A stretch of 38,813 nucleotides of DNA from contig JAJRTE010000197.1 in the NCBI GenBank assembly GCA_024278455.1, positions 1 through 38,813 on the forward strand, in the 5' to 3' direction. The translations under genes and the position numbers were made by a program. Position 1 is the first letter of the stretch. Each line of letters opens with the position of its first letter. The notes below the pieces were generated by a model that saw nothing but the letters and a program-made list of their open reading frames with translations, did not search any database and was not told the origin of the DNA. Positions 1-7,939 of this stretch are shown here, piece after piece. The DNA comes from Myxococcota bacterium (GTDB lineage: Bacteria > Myxococcota_A > UBA796 > JAJRTE01).

Positions 1-277
1 GGGGCTTGGGCGAGCGGACGTATTGATAGTGCCATCTGAGGCTGGGACCCCTGGTGTTGTGCTTGAGTTGAAGGTGGCGCGGCGGAAGCGCAAGACGCTG
101 GAGCAGGCGCTGGAGGAGGGGTTGTCGCAGTTGCGTTCCCGGGACTACGGAGCGGAACTGCGGGCGTCCGGGGCGGAGCCTGTGCACCAGTTCGCGGTGG
201 CGTTCGACGGCAAGACGGTGTTGGTGGCGTCTCTCGAGGAAGCGGACCGGGGGATGGTTGGCGGCGAGACGGGGTAG
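1..277 (+). CDS. PD-(D/E)XK nuclease superfamily protein, C-terminal fragment
   Basis: This is the last ~91 codons of a gene that enters from the left edge; the open frame is continuous from base 2 with no need for a start inside the window. The residues GRADVLIVP, then VVLELKV about 15 residues later, are the D...(D/E)xK core of the nuclease domain found at the C-terminus of the AAA-ATPase-like/PD-(D/E)XK (DUF1703-type) proteins. The tail (LEQALEEGLSQL, RDYGAEL, HQFAVAFDGKTV) also matches how those proteins end. In that family an N-terminal AAA-like domain precedes the nuclease, but that part lies outside the window. The cellular role of these proteins is not settled; many sit in variable gene sets and are present in many copies per genome. 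The fragment is terminated by TAG at 275-277. Family assignment is from motif recognition and is fairly secure; function is not. Confidence 0.8.
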   Translation, partial: GLGRADVLIVPSEAGTPGVVLELKVARRKRKTLEQALEEGLSQLRSRDYGAELRASGAEPVHQFAVAFDGKTVLVASLEEADRGMVGGETG

Positions 278-406
278 ACCCTGCCCGTTGTTCCCTCGTG
301 TGGCGTGCACGAGAGCCGGTGGTGGCGGCGAGAAGCACGAGACACCGCGCAGAGGAATTCTCGGTATTCCGGGGGGCGAGAACAATGGGGTTCGTGGAGG
401 GAATCC

Positions 407-1798
407 TTGTCTGGACAGCGAGTACTGCTTATCAATCCTCCTCTCGGAGGCTACTACCGGAAGTTGAGAGTGCGTGGAGCCATCTCGGCCAGTCCACCTC
501 TGAACCTGGCCACGCTTGCCGGCGCGCTCTTGCGCCACGGGCATGCGGTGCGCATCGTCGATCTGGCCTCACGTCCTGACTACGAACGCTCGCTTGGTCG
601 CCTCGTGGAAAGCCTGCGTCCCGATCTGGTCGGTATCACGGTGAGAACGCCCCTCTTGCCCGGTGCTCTCAGGATTGCTCGCCGCCTCCGGCGCTTGTTG
701 CCAGGCTTGCGTCTCGTCGCCGGGGGACCGCACCCCACGTCGCGTCCCATGGATCTGCTCGAGGGCCCGTTCCACGCTGTTGTCTTGGGCGAGGGAGAGG
801 CCGCGCTTTGCGAACTGGCCGCCGGGAAGCAGCCGGGCGAGGTCCCGGGCGTGGCCTATCTCGACGCGAGTGAGCGGGTACACGTCTCGCGGCGTCCTCG
901 ACTCGCCAATGTCGATGCACTTCCCTTTCCGGCATGGCACCTGTTCGAACTGGAAGACTATCGACGCCGGTCCCTGGTCGCCTCCCATCCTCCCGTCGCC
1001 GACCTCGAGAGTTCGAGAGGATGCACAGCAGCCTGTGTCTACTGCACGCACGCAGTCCACGGCCGGCGATTCAGACCGAAATCGGCAGAGCGTTTCGTCG
1101 GCGATATCGAACAGGCGGCCAGCGCGGGCTTCAGGTCGTTCAACCTGGTGGACGACAACTTCACCGCGGACCTCGACCGGGCCAAGGCGATTTGTGAGAC
1201 GATGATTCGTCGTGGCATCCGTGTTCCCTGGACATTGACCAACGGTATCCGTGTTTCGGATTGTGACCGGGACTTCTTCGCCCTTGCGGCTCGATCCGGC
1301 CTGCGCCTCGTGGCCTTCGGCCTGGAATCGGGTGCCCAGCGGTTGCTCGACCTGGCAGGCAAGGGCACGCGGCTGGAGCACGCGAGGTCTGCCGTTGCCG
1401 CTGCTCGAGCGGCCGGGATCACGACGCTCGGCTACTTCATGGTGGGACTGCCGGGCGAGACGCCGGACACGCTCGCTGCGACGGTCGCGTTTGCGAAGGA
1501 ACTCGATCTGGACTTCGCCAAGTTCTCGATCACGTTGCCCCTGCCCGGAACGAAGCTGTACGAAGCCTGGCGTCCGTTTGTCAACGAAGCTCGTCTGTCC
1601 GACCTGAACATTCACCGAGAGAACCGTTCGTGGTTGACGCATCCCACGTGTCGATGGTCCGAACTCGAGGCCTTCCTCTCCGCGGCTTACCGGGCGTTCT
1701 ACTTTCGTCCAGATTACCTTCTCAAGCGATGCGTCCGGGATGTGAAACGTGGAGATCTCTTCTTCGACCTGGCGACGGCGGTGGCCACACGCTGGTAG
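407..1798 (+). CDS. B12-binding-type radical SAM protein
   Basis: The product is a 463-residue radical SAM enzyme with an N-terminal cobalamin-binding-type Rossmann domain (about residues 1-140, beginning RVLLINPP and including AGGPHPTSRP). A radical SAM core follows, with the cluster motif C-x3-C-x2-C (CTAACVYC, near residues 206-213). Later landmarks GLESGAQRLLDLAGKG and GYFMVGLPGET are typical of class B methyltransferase-like or BchE-like enzymes. The canonical B12 DxHxxG motif is not visible, so cobalamin may bind base-off without a His ligand, or not at all. I chose the TTG start at 407 because GGAGGG lies 5 bases upstream and the domain begins directly after it. An in-frame GTG at 305 would add 34 residues of arginine-rich sequence with no domain character. 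The gene ends 23 bases from the convergent NtrC-type regulator. The substrate cannot be told from the sequence. Confidence 0.85.
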   Translation: MSGQRVLLINPPLGGYYRKLRVRGAISASPPLNLATLAGALLRHGHAVRIVDLASRPDYERSLGRLVESLRPDLVGITVRTPLLPGALRIARRLRRLLPGLRLVAGGPHPTSRPMDLLEGPFHAVVLGEGEAALCELAAGKQPGEVPGVAYLDASERVHVSRRPRLANVDALPFPAWHLFELEDYRRRSLVASHPPVADLESSRGCTAACVYCTHAVHGRRFRPKSAERFVGDIEQAASAGFRSFNLVDDNFTADLDRAKAICETMIRRGIRVPWTLTNGIRVSDCDRDFFALAARSGLRLVAFGLESGAQRLLDLAGKGTRLEHARSAVAAARAAGITTLGYFMVGLPGETPDTLAATVAFAKELDLDFAKFSITLPLPGTKLYEAWRPFVNEARLSDLNIHRENRSWLTHPTCRWSELEAFLSAAYRAFYFRPDYLLKRCVRDVKRGDLFFDLATAVATRW

Positions 1799-1821
1799 CC
1801 GACACTCCCGCCTCATGGCCG

Positions 1822-3276
1822 TCATCGAAAATCGTCCGGACTCAGGCCGTGCTTGTGGAGCATTGCATAGAGGTCCGCGCGGTAGCGTCCGGCCATCCGC
1901 GCGGCCTCGCTGATGTTCCCTCGAGTCAACGTGAGGAGCCGCGTCAGGTATTCTCTCTCGAAGGCTGCTCGAGCCTCCCGGAAAGAAGGGAGGTTGCTCG
2001 ACCCGGTGCGGTGTCGCCACGAGGAACGACGCGCATCCATGCCGGGGCTATCCAGGTCCTCCCCGAACAGGTCCTGCGGGTAGATCACCTGGAAAGGGGC
2101 CAGGACCACGGCCCGCTTGACACGATTCTCCAGCTCTCTCACGTTGCCGGGCCACGTATGCGCCTCGAGGCGCCGGATCGCCGACTGGTGAAACCCCACC
2201 ATCTCTCTCCCTTCTTCCAGGGCGTAGCGTCGGAGGAAGTGTTCCGCCAGCAGCATGATGTCGCCCCTGCGCTCCCGGAGCGGAGCGAGAAAGATGGGCA
2301 GCACATGGACACGGAAGAAGAGATCCTTCCGAAACGTGCCATCCTCACACGCTTTCCTCAGATCGCACGCGGACGCCACGATCACCCGCACGTTCGAGCG
2401 TTTCGATGATTCCGCCCCCACGGGTCGTATGCGGCGCTCCTGGAGAAAACGCAGCAGGGCCACCTGGAAAGGCGGCGATGTGTTGTCGATCTCGTCAAGA
2501 AACACGGTCCCGCCTTCCGCTTCGCGGAACAGGCCTGGCCGTGCCTCGGTGGCCCCGGTGAATGCACCTCTGACGTGACCGAACAGCTCACTCTCGAGCA
2601 GCGTGTCCGGGATCGCACCACAGCTCACCGCCACGAACGGATGGGACCCGCGAGGACTCAATGTGTGGATGGCTCGAGCCACACACTCCTTCCCCGTGCC
2701 AGACTCGCCGTACACCGTCACCGTTGCATCGGTCGGCGCCACCCGCACGATGGAACGGTAGACCGCCTGCATCACCGGGCTGCGCCCGACCAATTGAAGC
2801 CCCGGCGTGTGGTCATCCCGGCGGAACGCCAGGTTCAGCATGGAGATCTCCTCTACGAGTCCCCGCCTCTCCAGGGCACGTTCCACCTCGCGCAGGAGTA
2901 CCTCCAGGTCGATCGGCTTGGTCAGGTAGCCATACGCTCCGCGGCGGACCGCACTGATCGCCGTGCGAATGCTCGCATGCGCCGTCAGGATGATCACCGG
3001 CAACAGGTTGTCTCGAGCGAGCAGTTGCTCCATCAGCGCCAGGCCGTTCTCCGCACCCAGCATCATGTCGACGATGGCCACGTCCACGGGATACGAGTCG
3101 AGTGCGTTGAATGCCTGACGGCCGTTGCGCGCTTCGAGAACCCGGTACCCGGGCCCCTCGAGCGCTTGTCTCAGGGCGGAACGCATGCCGTCTTCGTCGT
3201 CCACGACAAGGACGCAGGCGGACACCTTGCCGGGGTCGGACCTTGTTGGATGATCGAGAGGATACGGGTCCTTCAT
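1822..3276 (-). CDS. NtrC-family sigma-54-dependent response regulator
   Basis: This 484-residue transcription activator has the full three-part NtrC layout. A receiver domain (about residues 18-140) carries the acidic pair VVDDEDG, the phospho-acceptor Asp near residue 70 (VAIVDMML) and the switch Thr/Lys segments (ILTAHAS, LTKPID). An AAA+ domain carries Walker A GESGTGKE near residue 190, the sigma-54 contact loop GAFTGA and Walker B GGTVFLDEID. A C-terminal Fis-type helix-turn-helix (GNISEAARMAG) binds enhancer sites. Phosphorylation by a histidine kinase would drive ATP-dependent open-complex formation by sigma-54 RNA polymerase. No histidine kinase lies in the window, so the partner is unknown. 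Of the tandem ATGs at 3279 and 3276, I prefer 3276, which is 6 bases from the AGGAGG site; 3279 is only 3 bases away. It lies 144 bases downstream of the divIVA-yggU pair on the same strand and may be read through from it. Confidence 0.93.
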   Translation of the reverse strand: MKDPYPLDHPTRSDPGKVSACVLVVDDEDGMRSALRQALEGPGYRVLEARNGRQAFNALDSYPVDVAIVDMMLGAENGLALMEQLLARDNLLPVIILTAHASIRTAISAVRRGAYGYLTKPIDLEVLLREVERALERRGLVEEISMLNLAFRRDDHTPGLQLVGRSPVMQAVYRSIVRVAPTDATVTVYGESGTGKECVARAIHTLSPRGSHPFVAVSCGAIPDTLLESELFGHVRGAFTGATEARPGLFREAEGGTVFLDEIDNTSPPFQVALLRFLQERRIRPVGAESSKRSNVRVIVASACDLRKACEDGTFRKDLFFRVHVLPIFLAPLRERRGDIMLLAEHFLRRYALEEGREMVGFHQSAIRRLEAHTWPGNVRELENRVKRAVVLAPFQVIYPQDLFGEDLDSPGMDARRSSWRHRTGSSNLPSFREARAAFEREYLTRLLTLTRGNISEAARMAGRYRADLYAMLHKHGLSPDDFR

Positions 3277-3420
3277 CATGGGCCTCCTGCGACCAAGACG
3301 GCCAGGGCGACCACGGGAACCACGTGATTTCGAGATCTTCCATGTCCCGGAGTCGGCAAGAACCCGGCCGTCACGTGGCACGGTACACGCCGGAAACGGG
3401 GGTGCAGGCTGTGTAGCAGT

Positions 3421-3777
3421 TCAAGCAGGCTCCGTTGAGATGGAGATATCCACCGGCGACCCGCATGCCGCGAGGCTTTCGGCCAGCCGGACACGCACCG
3501 TCTCCACCGGCATGCCTTCGACCCGAAACACTTTCCTGCGGGAACGCGCACCCTTCGCAAGAACGACCTGGGTCGTCGGGCAATGAAGGACCTGGCGGGC
3601 GAGCAACTTGCGACACCGCTCGTTGGCCGCTCCGTCGATCGGTGGAGCCTTGACCGCCATCTTCAGTACCCCATCGAACACGCCGGACAAGCTATCTCTC
3701 GATGCCCCGGGCTGCAGGTGGACCGGGATCAACGTGGCGCCTTCCTGGACCGACAGGCGCAGCGATTGCCTCGCCAT
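3421..3777 (-). CDS. YggU/DUF167 family protein
   Basis: This 118-residue protein belongs to the DUF167 (YggU) family, small alpha/beta proteins of unknown biochemical role. The recognisable parts are the family-defining IPVHLQPGASRD and the strongly conserved VKAPPIDGAANE, then CRKLLARQ and the strand VVLAKGARSRRKVFRVEG. The ATG at 3775-3777 starts two bases after the stop codon of divIVA, so the two genes are almost certainly cotranscribed and probably translationally coupled. The pairing of a DivIVA-like gene with a YggU gene is a recurring arrangement in deltaproteobacteria-like genomes, from memory of those genomes. A short C-terminal extension (about 15 residues after the usual end) is present. 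Function beyond family membership is unknown. Confidence 0.9.
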   Translation of the reverse strand: MARQSLRLSVQEGATLIPVHLQPGASRDSLSGVFDGVLKMAVKAPPIDGAANERCRKLLARQVLHCPTTQVVLAKGARSRRKVFRVEGMPVETVRVRLAESLAACGSPVDISISTEPA

Positions 3778-3779
3778 GG

Positions 3780-4307
3780 TCAACGCCCCTGCTCGGCCTT
3801 GGCGACTCGAGGCGGCTGGAGGTAGGTGAGCTTCTCTTCTACCGAGTCTTTCCGAACGGCCTGCTGCTCGGTGATGTCCAACAACTTGCTGTGGGTCTCG
3901 AGCGTCGCCCGCAGCGACGCCAGCAACTGCGTGCGCTGACTCTTCAATTCCCGGATCTCGTCGAGCAGCTCGGTCAGACGGGTGTGGGCGGAAGCAATGA
4001 TCTGTTCGCTCTGGAGACGGGCCTCGCTCAGTACGATCTCGGCCTCCTTCATGGCGCCCGACTTGATCTCCTCGGTCATCTTCTGCGCCATGACGAGCGT
4101 GTCCTTCAGCGCCTTCTCCCGCTCGCGGAAGTCCTCGAGACCCGCTTCCGCCTTTCTCAGGGACTCCTTCAGGCTGGCGTTCTCGCGGAGCAGCGCCTCC
4201 ATCTGGCTGCGGACGGCATCGAGGAAGTTCTTCACCTCCTCCGGATTGTAGCCGCGCCACCCGGACTGAAAGTGCTTCTGCTGGATATCGAGCGGTGTTA
4301 TCTTCAT
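3780..4307 (-). CDS. DivIVA domain-containing protein
   Basis: The 175-residue product begins with the DivIVA signature (MKITPLDIQQKHF, then GYNPEEVKNFLD), the crossed-loop N-terminal segment that contacts membranes and marks division sites or poles in DivIVA/Wag31 proteins. The rest, from about residue 30 to 150, is one long predicted coiled coil rich in Glu, Lys, Leu and Arg, as expected for a self-assembling scaffold. DivIVA is best known from Gram-positives, but short DivIVA-domain proteins are common in deltaproteobacteria-like lineages, where their role is less clear. The start has GGAG upstream (GGAGTCACC-ATG), and a good sigma-70 type promoter lies about 33-60 bases upstream (4340-4368). 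It is the first gene of a unit with yggU, and possibly the response regulator beyond. Confidence 0.9.
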   Translation of the reverse strand: MKITPLDIQQKHFQSGWRGYNPEEVKNFLDAVRSQMEALLRENASLKESLRKAEAGLEDFREREKALKDTLVMAQKMTEEIKSGAMKEAEIVLSEARLQSEQIIASAHTRLTELLDEIRELKSQRTQLLASLRATLETHSKLLDITEQQAVRKDSVEEKLTYLQPPRVAKAEQGR

Positions 4308-4339
4308 GGTGACTCCATGTTGAACACAAATTCAAAGTC

Positions 4340-4368
4340 ACTATAGCGCTGCGTCAACGCGATAGCAA
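4340..4368 (-). promoter_or_regulatory. sigma-70-type promoter for divIVA
   Basis: On the minus strand TTGCTA (4363-4368) and TATAGT (4340-4345) are separated by exactly 17 bases. They match the consensus -35 and -10 boxes at 4 of 6 and 5 of 6 positions. Transcription would begin near 4333, giving a leader of about 26 bases that contains the GGAG site of divIVA. The region is AT-richer than its surroundings, which supports a regulatory role. This is a sequence match only. Confidence 0.65.
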
Positions 4369-4395
4369 CAGGTTTCCCCTGTCCATTCGGCCTTC

Positions 4396-4425
4396 TTGAC
4401 ACGCACCGACGGACCCGGCTATGAT
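4396..4425 (+). promoter_or_regulatory. sigma-70-type promoter giving a near-leaderless permease mRNA
   Basis: TTGACA (4396-4401, perfect -35) is followed after 18 bases by TATGAT (4420-4425, 5 of 6 for the -10 box). The predicted start of transcription is about 4432-4433, only three or four bases before the ATG at 4436. The divIVA promoter lies back to back about 30 bases away on the other strand. Confidence 0.65.
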
Positions 4426-4435
4426 CGCCGGCACC

Positions 4436-5944
4436 ATGACGCCGACCCACGTCTCTTCCGCCAGGATGGCCAGGACCCTCCTCCATTTCCGACTCCGCGC
4501 GGTGCACCACCGGCTTCGCGTCCTGGACCTGCCTGCCTTGCTGCGGTTGATCGTCGTGGCCGGACTCGTGGGATTCGTGCTGGTCACGTGGGCGTTCGGC
4601 CGGATGGATGGGCCGTTGGCACATGCCGCGGGCGCGCGGGAAGCGATCCGAATGGAGGCCTACCGCCTTGGAGCGTTTCTGGCCGCCGCGACGGGGTTTC
4701 TGACGTTCGGCACGCTCTGGCGCAATCGCGATATCGAGGTACTCAACCTGTTTCCCGTTCCGCCGAAGGCCCTGTTTCGCTACCGGCTGCTGGAGATGTC
4801 GGCCAGGAATCTCCCGTTGCTCACGGTGGGACTGCTGGCCGGGGGGTCCCTGGCGTGGCGCGGGCACCCGGTGCTCGCGCTCGAGACCTGCTGCTACCTC
4901 GCCGTGCTCTACGTCACGACCATTGCCTGGAGCATCTACTGGCATGCGTTTGCGGGGAACTCCGTCGGAACGCCCTCTTTCGAATGGCTCAAGATTCACC
5001 TTGCGGGTGCGATGGTGCTCAAGGACCGGACCTTGTTGCTCTACAGCCCGTTCCTCGGCGCGGTTTCCGGGTTCGCGTGGGGCTTGGTGGCCTATATCGG
5101 GCTGACGGCGGTTTCCCGGGGCGATCTGACCACGGGATTGGCTCTCTTGCTGGCCGTGGTCCCTCCCGTGCTGTGGGCCTGCCGGGAGGCGGAAGCCCTG
5201 CTCGAGAAAGGCTATTACCAGGCCTTGGCAGCGCTGGCCGAGGGAGAACAGTCGGGTGAACTCGGCGAGTCGGCGCCCCGTCCCGGTTTCCTGGGTGAAT
5301 GGTATGCGGTGCGCATGCCTCCGGCCGTGCGTCCTTTCGTCGTGAAGGACCTGCGGCAGGCGTGGCGCCGGAATCGGTTGGACTACGTAGTGTTGTTGAC
5401 ATCGGCCGGTGTGTTGTTGATACTGGCCGCAGGCAGGGGGCGGGAGATGCTCGAGGCCGGATGGGCGTGGCCGGCCACCTGGGTCGTCCTCGCTCTTGCC
5501 GCGGGGCAGGCTTTCGGCATGACAAGGCCCGGCAGCGACGCACCCTGGCAATGGTTATCGCTACCCGCCCCGATGTCCCGGCACTATGCCGGGCGACTGC
5601 TTTCGACCGGATTCTTCGTGGCCTTGGTGGCGCCGTGGCTGGCCCTTGCCCTGTGCTGGGCTGGGGAGCCGTGGGAGCGGGCATTTCTCGGGGTCCTCGC
5701 CATCGGTCTTTCAGCCTGCGTCACGGCTGCCAACATCGCGGTGGCCTTGTTCGGCAACCCGCTATCGGGGCGGGTCCTGTTCGCCTCGAGCCTGCTGGGG
5801 GCCTACGCGTTTTCGGGGGGACGTCCGATCCTGGGCGCGGCATTGTTGGCAGCACTGGCCGTTGTGACCCTGGCGTTGTTGGCCCGGCTTCCCGCCCGCT
5901 TGGCCCTGCTCGAGCAAGAGCGCCGCGGAGGTCGCCCTGGATGA
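4436..5944 (+). CDS. ABC-2-like exporter permease, multi-pass membrane protein
   Basis: The 502-residue product is an integral membrane protein with roughly ten to twelve hydrophobic segments spread over its length (for example IVVAGLVGFVLVTWAF, LPLLTVGLLAGG, VVLLTSAGVLLILAAG, VTLALLARL), separated by short Arg-rich cytoplasmic stretches. It has no recognised enzymatic motif. The ABC ATPase gene about 100 bases downstream makes it the membrane half of an exporter of the ABC-2 type. The substrate is not apparent. Starts are possible at ATG 4421 and ATG 4436; the TATGAT box covers 4420-4425, so transcription probably begins after 4421 and I chose 4436. Neither ATG has a convincing Shine-Dalgarno site, which fits a leaderless transcript. 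The gene ends with TGA at 5942-5944. Confidence 0.75.
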   Translation: MTPTHVSSARMARTLLHFRLRAVHHRLRVLDLPALLRLIVVAGLVGFVLVTWAFGRMDGPLAHAAGAREAIRMEAYRLGAFLAAATGFLTFGTLWRNRDIEVLNLFPVPPKALFRYRLLEMSARNLPLLTVGLLAGGSLAWRGHPVLALETCCYLAVLYVTTIAWSIYWHAFAGNSVGTPSFEWLKIHLAGAMVLKDRTLLLYSPFLGAVSGFAWGLVAYIGLTAVSRGDLTTGLALLLAVVPPVLWACREAEALLEKGYYQALAALAEGEQSGELGESAPRPGFLGEWYAVRMPPAVRPFVVKDLRQAWRRNRLDYVVLLTSAGVLLILAAGRGREMLEAGWAWPATWVVLALAAGQAFGMTRPGSDAPWQWLSLPAPMSRHYAGRLLSTGFFVALVAPWLALALCWAGEPWERAFLGVLAIGLSACVTAANIAVALFGNPLSGRVLFASSLLGAYAFSGGRPILGAALLAALAVVTLALLARLPARLALLEQERRGGRPG

Positions 5945-5957
5945 CCGGGAGGTAGCA

Positions 5958-6050
5958 ATGGGGAGAAGTGGCGCACGACGGGCCACCTGCGGCGCGGCCG
6001 TACTTTGCCGTGCTGGAACGACCTGGAGCCGCTCGATAGGGGACGCATGA
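5958..6050 (+). CDS. possible 30-residue small ORF between permease and ATPase
   Basis: An ATG at 5958 is preceded at good distance by GGGAGGT (about 6 bases), a stronger ribosome site than that of the ATPase gene itself. The frame runs 30 codons and its TGA (6048-6050) overlaps the ATG of the ATPase (6047-6049) in the ATGA arrangement used for translational coupling. The peptide is Arg- and Cys-containing (starts MGRSGARRATC, ends SRSIGDA) with no hydrophobic run long enough to cross the membrane and no family I recognise. It may be a coupling ORF that delivers ribosomes to the ATPase start, or simply chance. No homology support is available here, so confidence is modest. Confidence 0.35.
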   Translation: MGRSGARRATCGAAVLCRAGTTWSRSIGDA

Positions 6051-6829
6051 GCCTCGAGTTTCGACAAGTCAGCAAATCCTACGGATCGCACCCTGCGGTC
6101 AGGGAACTCTCGCTGGTCGTTGGACGCGGCGATTTCGTCGGGCTGATCGGCCCGAATGGGGCGGGCAAGACCACGACCTTGCGCATGGCCGCCGGCCACC
6201 TGGCCCCTACGGAAGGGACGGTCCTCCTGTTCGGGAAGTCTGTCATGGACCACCCGCTCGAGGCGAGACGGCGAATCGGCTATGTCCCAGAGTACATCGC
6301 GTTGTATGATTACCTCACCGGCGCCGAGTACCTCGAGTTTGCCGGTGAACTCAAGGGGCTGGACCAGCCGGAACGGACTCGCGATATTGTGACCTTGTTG
6401 GATATCCTGGAACTCGGCGAGGAACGCGGACGCCTGATCCGGACCTACTCGCAGGGCATGAGGCGCAAGGTGGCATTGGCCGGGGCGCTCCTGGGTCGCC
6501 CCCCCGTTTTGCTCCTCGATGAAGCATTGAACGGTCTCGACCCGACGACGTTGCACCGCCTGAAGGCTTTCCTGAAGGACCTCGCCGGGCAGGGCGCGGC
6601 CATCTTGATTTCCAGCCACGTCCTCGAGGTCCTGGAGCGGCTGTGCAACCGCATCGCGGTGATGAATGCCGGCAGGCTCGTGGAGATCATGGACGCGGAG
6701 GAACTCGAGCGCATTCGAGCCGCGGAGGGAGGTCTCGAGCAGCGTTTCGTGACCCTCGTCGCACCGGGGGCAGGTCCCGTGACGGAACAGGCCGCGACGG
6801 TATCGGACGGGAAGGGAGGAGACTCGTGA
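6047..6829 (+). CDS. ABC transporter ATP-binding protein
   Basis: This 260-residue ATPase has every hallmark of an ABC nucleotide-binding subunit. These are Walker A GPNGAGKTT (about residues 39-47), a signature-like YSQGMRRK, Walker B VLLLDEALNGLDP and the switch His in SSH. The spacing and the sequence just after Walker A (LRMAAGHLAPTEGTV) resemble the ABC-2 exporter ATPases that pair with polytopic permeases such as the one upstream. It would dimerise under the permease and power export with ATP hydrolysis in the cytoplasm. The ATG at 6047 is chosen because the domain starts there and GGGGAC lies just upstream; a TTG at 6005 would add 14 unrelated residues. Its last codons overlap the GTG of the next gene (GTGA at 6826-6829), so the three large genes form one transcription unit. 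Confidence 0.92.
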   Translation: MSLEFRQVSKSYGSHPAVRELSLVVGRGDFVGLIGPNGAGKTTTLRMAAGHLAPTEGTVLLFGKSVMDHPLEARRRIGYVPEYIALYDYLTGAEYLEFAGELKGLDQPERTRDIVTLLDILELGEERGRLIRTYSQGMRRKVALAGALLGRPPVLLLDEALNGLDPTTLHRLKAFLKDLAGQGAAILISSHVLEVLERLCNRIAVMNAGRLVEIMDAEELERIRAAEGGLEQRFVTLVAPGAGPVTEQAATVSDGKGGDS

Positions 6830-7938
6830 GCAGGGCTCTGGCGCGTTGCGGGGCATGGTGGGGATGGGGCGTCCTGGCGCTCGTCGTGGTGCACACGACC
6901 GCAGGGGCATACGGTGATGTGGTGGCCCAGGCCGCTCCAACCGCGGTTCAACGACAGCGCGCGCTGGATGGCACATGGTACGAAGTCGTCCTCGATTGTC
7001 CCTTCTGCCTTCGCTTCGAGGAGCACACGATTTCGCTCGACAACAAGGACACGCTCCTGGAGTTCTCCGACCGGCTCGAGGTCGCGACGGGCGAAGGCGT
7101 CGCGGGATTCTTCACCAGGCGGGGGTCGGAGTGGCTCCACCAGCCCGCGGTGTTGACCAGGCACAGGAGGGAAGGAGACCTGGTGCTGGTGCACTACCCG
7201 GTTCACGAAGGCGAGCGGGCGTCCGATGTGTATGCCCGTATCTGGGTTCTCACCCCCATGGCCGGCGGAAAGGTCCTCTTCGGCCCCCGCTACGTCGTCA
7301 GCGTCTTCTCCGGGGACGCCTTCCAGCAAGTCGAGGGCGGCTTCCGGGCGCGCGAGGACTATCTTTCGCGAGCCACACTGGTGGCGAACCTCGACGACGT
7401 TCGTGTGTACAGTCTCAACGATACCCGGCGGATGTACCAGCCGAGCCCCCAGGTGCGTATCAGCCTGGACGGCGTGGCGTGCTACATCCGGGAGACGACC
7501 GGGGAAGCCGACATCGCTCGAGCCTACGAAGAGGCGCGCCAGCAGGCGGACCGGCGGGAAAAGCGCGTCGCGCTGTTCCGGACCCTCGTGCGGCAGGGGG
7601 ACGACGCCTACCACGCCGCCGACTACGAAGATGCCCTCAATCGCTACAAGGCCGCCAGCGCCATCATGCCGGAACTACCCATCGTCCACGCCGACCTGGG
7701 AGCCGTGTACCAGGTCCAGAATCGGCTCATGGAGGCCGAGTCGGCCTACCGCCTGGCCATCGAACTCGATCCTTCCGACGCCGACAGCCGTTTCAACCTC
7801 GCGCAGGTCCTCGAGCAGCAAGGGAGGATCGAGGACGCCCTGGTGTGGTACCGAGCCGTGCTGGCCATGAGGCCCGACGACAAGGAGGCCCACGAGCGCG
7901 TGGTCAAACTCCGGCGCAAGCTCGGCGGTCAACCGTAG
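6826..7938 (+). CDS. secreted TPR-repeat protein
   Basis: The 370-residue product starts with a signal peptide (Arg-containing start, then GVLALVVVHTTAGAYG) and so is exported, probably to the periplasm. The middle (residues ~45-230) is an unrecognised beta-rich region that includes a Cys pair in DCPFCLRFEEH. The C-terminal third (about 250-365) holds three TPR units (GDDAYHAADYEDALNRYKAA, LGAVYQVQNRLMEAESAYRL, LAQVLEQQGRIEDALVWYRA), a protein-interaction module. The GTG start at 6826 overlaps the stop of the ABC ATPase and has GGGAGGA at good spacing. This makes it the third large gene of the exporter operon and suggests a periplasmic partner of that exporter. It ends one base from the convergent gene. 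The specific role is unknown. Confidence 0.8.
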   Translation: MSRALARCGAWWGWGVLALVVVHTTAGAYGDVVAQAAPTAVQRQRALDGTWYEVVLDCPFCLRFEEHTISLDNKDTLLEFSDRLEVATGEGVAGFFTRRGSEWLHQPAVLTRHRREGDLVLVHYPVHEGERASDVYARIWVLTPMAGGKVLFGPRYVVSVFSGDAFQQVEGGFRAREDYLSRATLVANLDDVRVYSLNDTRRMYQPSPQVRISLDGVACYIRETTGEADIARAYEEARQQADRREKRVALFRTLVRQGDDAYHAADYEDALNRYKAASAIMPELPIVHADLGAVYQVQNRLMEAESAYRLAIELDPSDADSRFNLAQVLEQQGRIEDALVWYRAVLAMRPDDKEAHERVVKLRRKLGGQP

Positions 7939-7939
7939 G

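Noticed and set aside
305..406. Upstream GTG start for the radical SAM gene
   Set aside because: It adds 34 Arg/Ser-rich residues before the B12-binding-type domain, while TTG at 407 has a GGAGGG site at 5 bases.
3375..3390. TGGCAC word resembling a sigma-54 -24 box
   Set aside because: The -12 part reads ACGC rather than TTGC, and on this strand it points away from the nearby regulator gene, antisense to its transcript.
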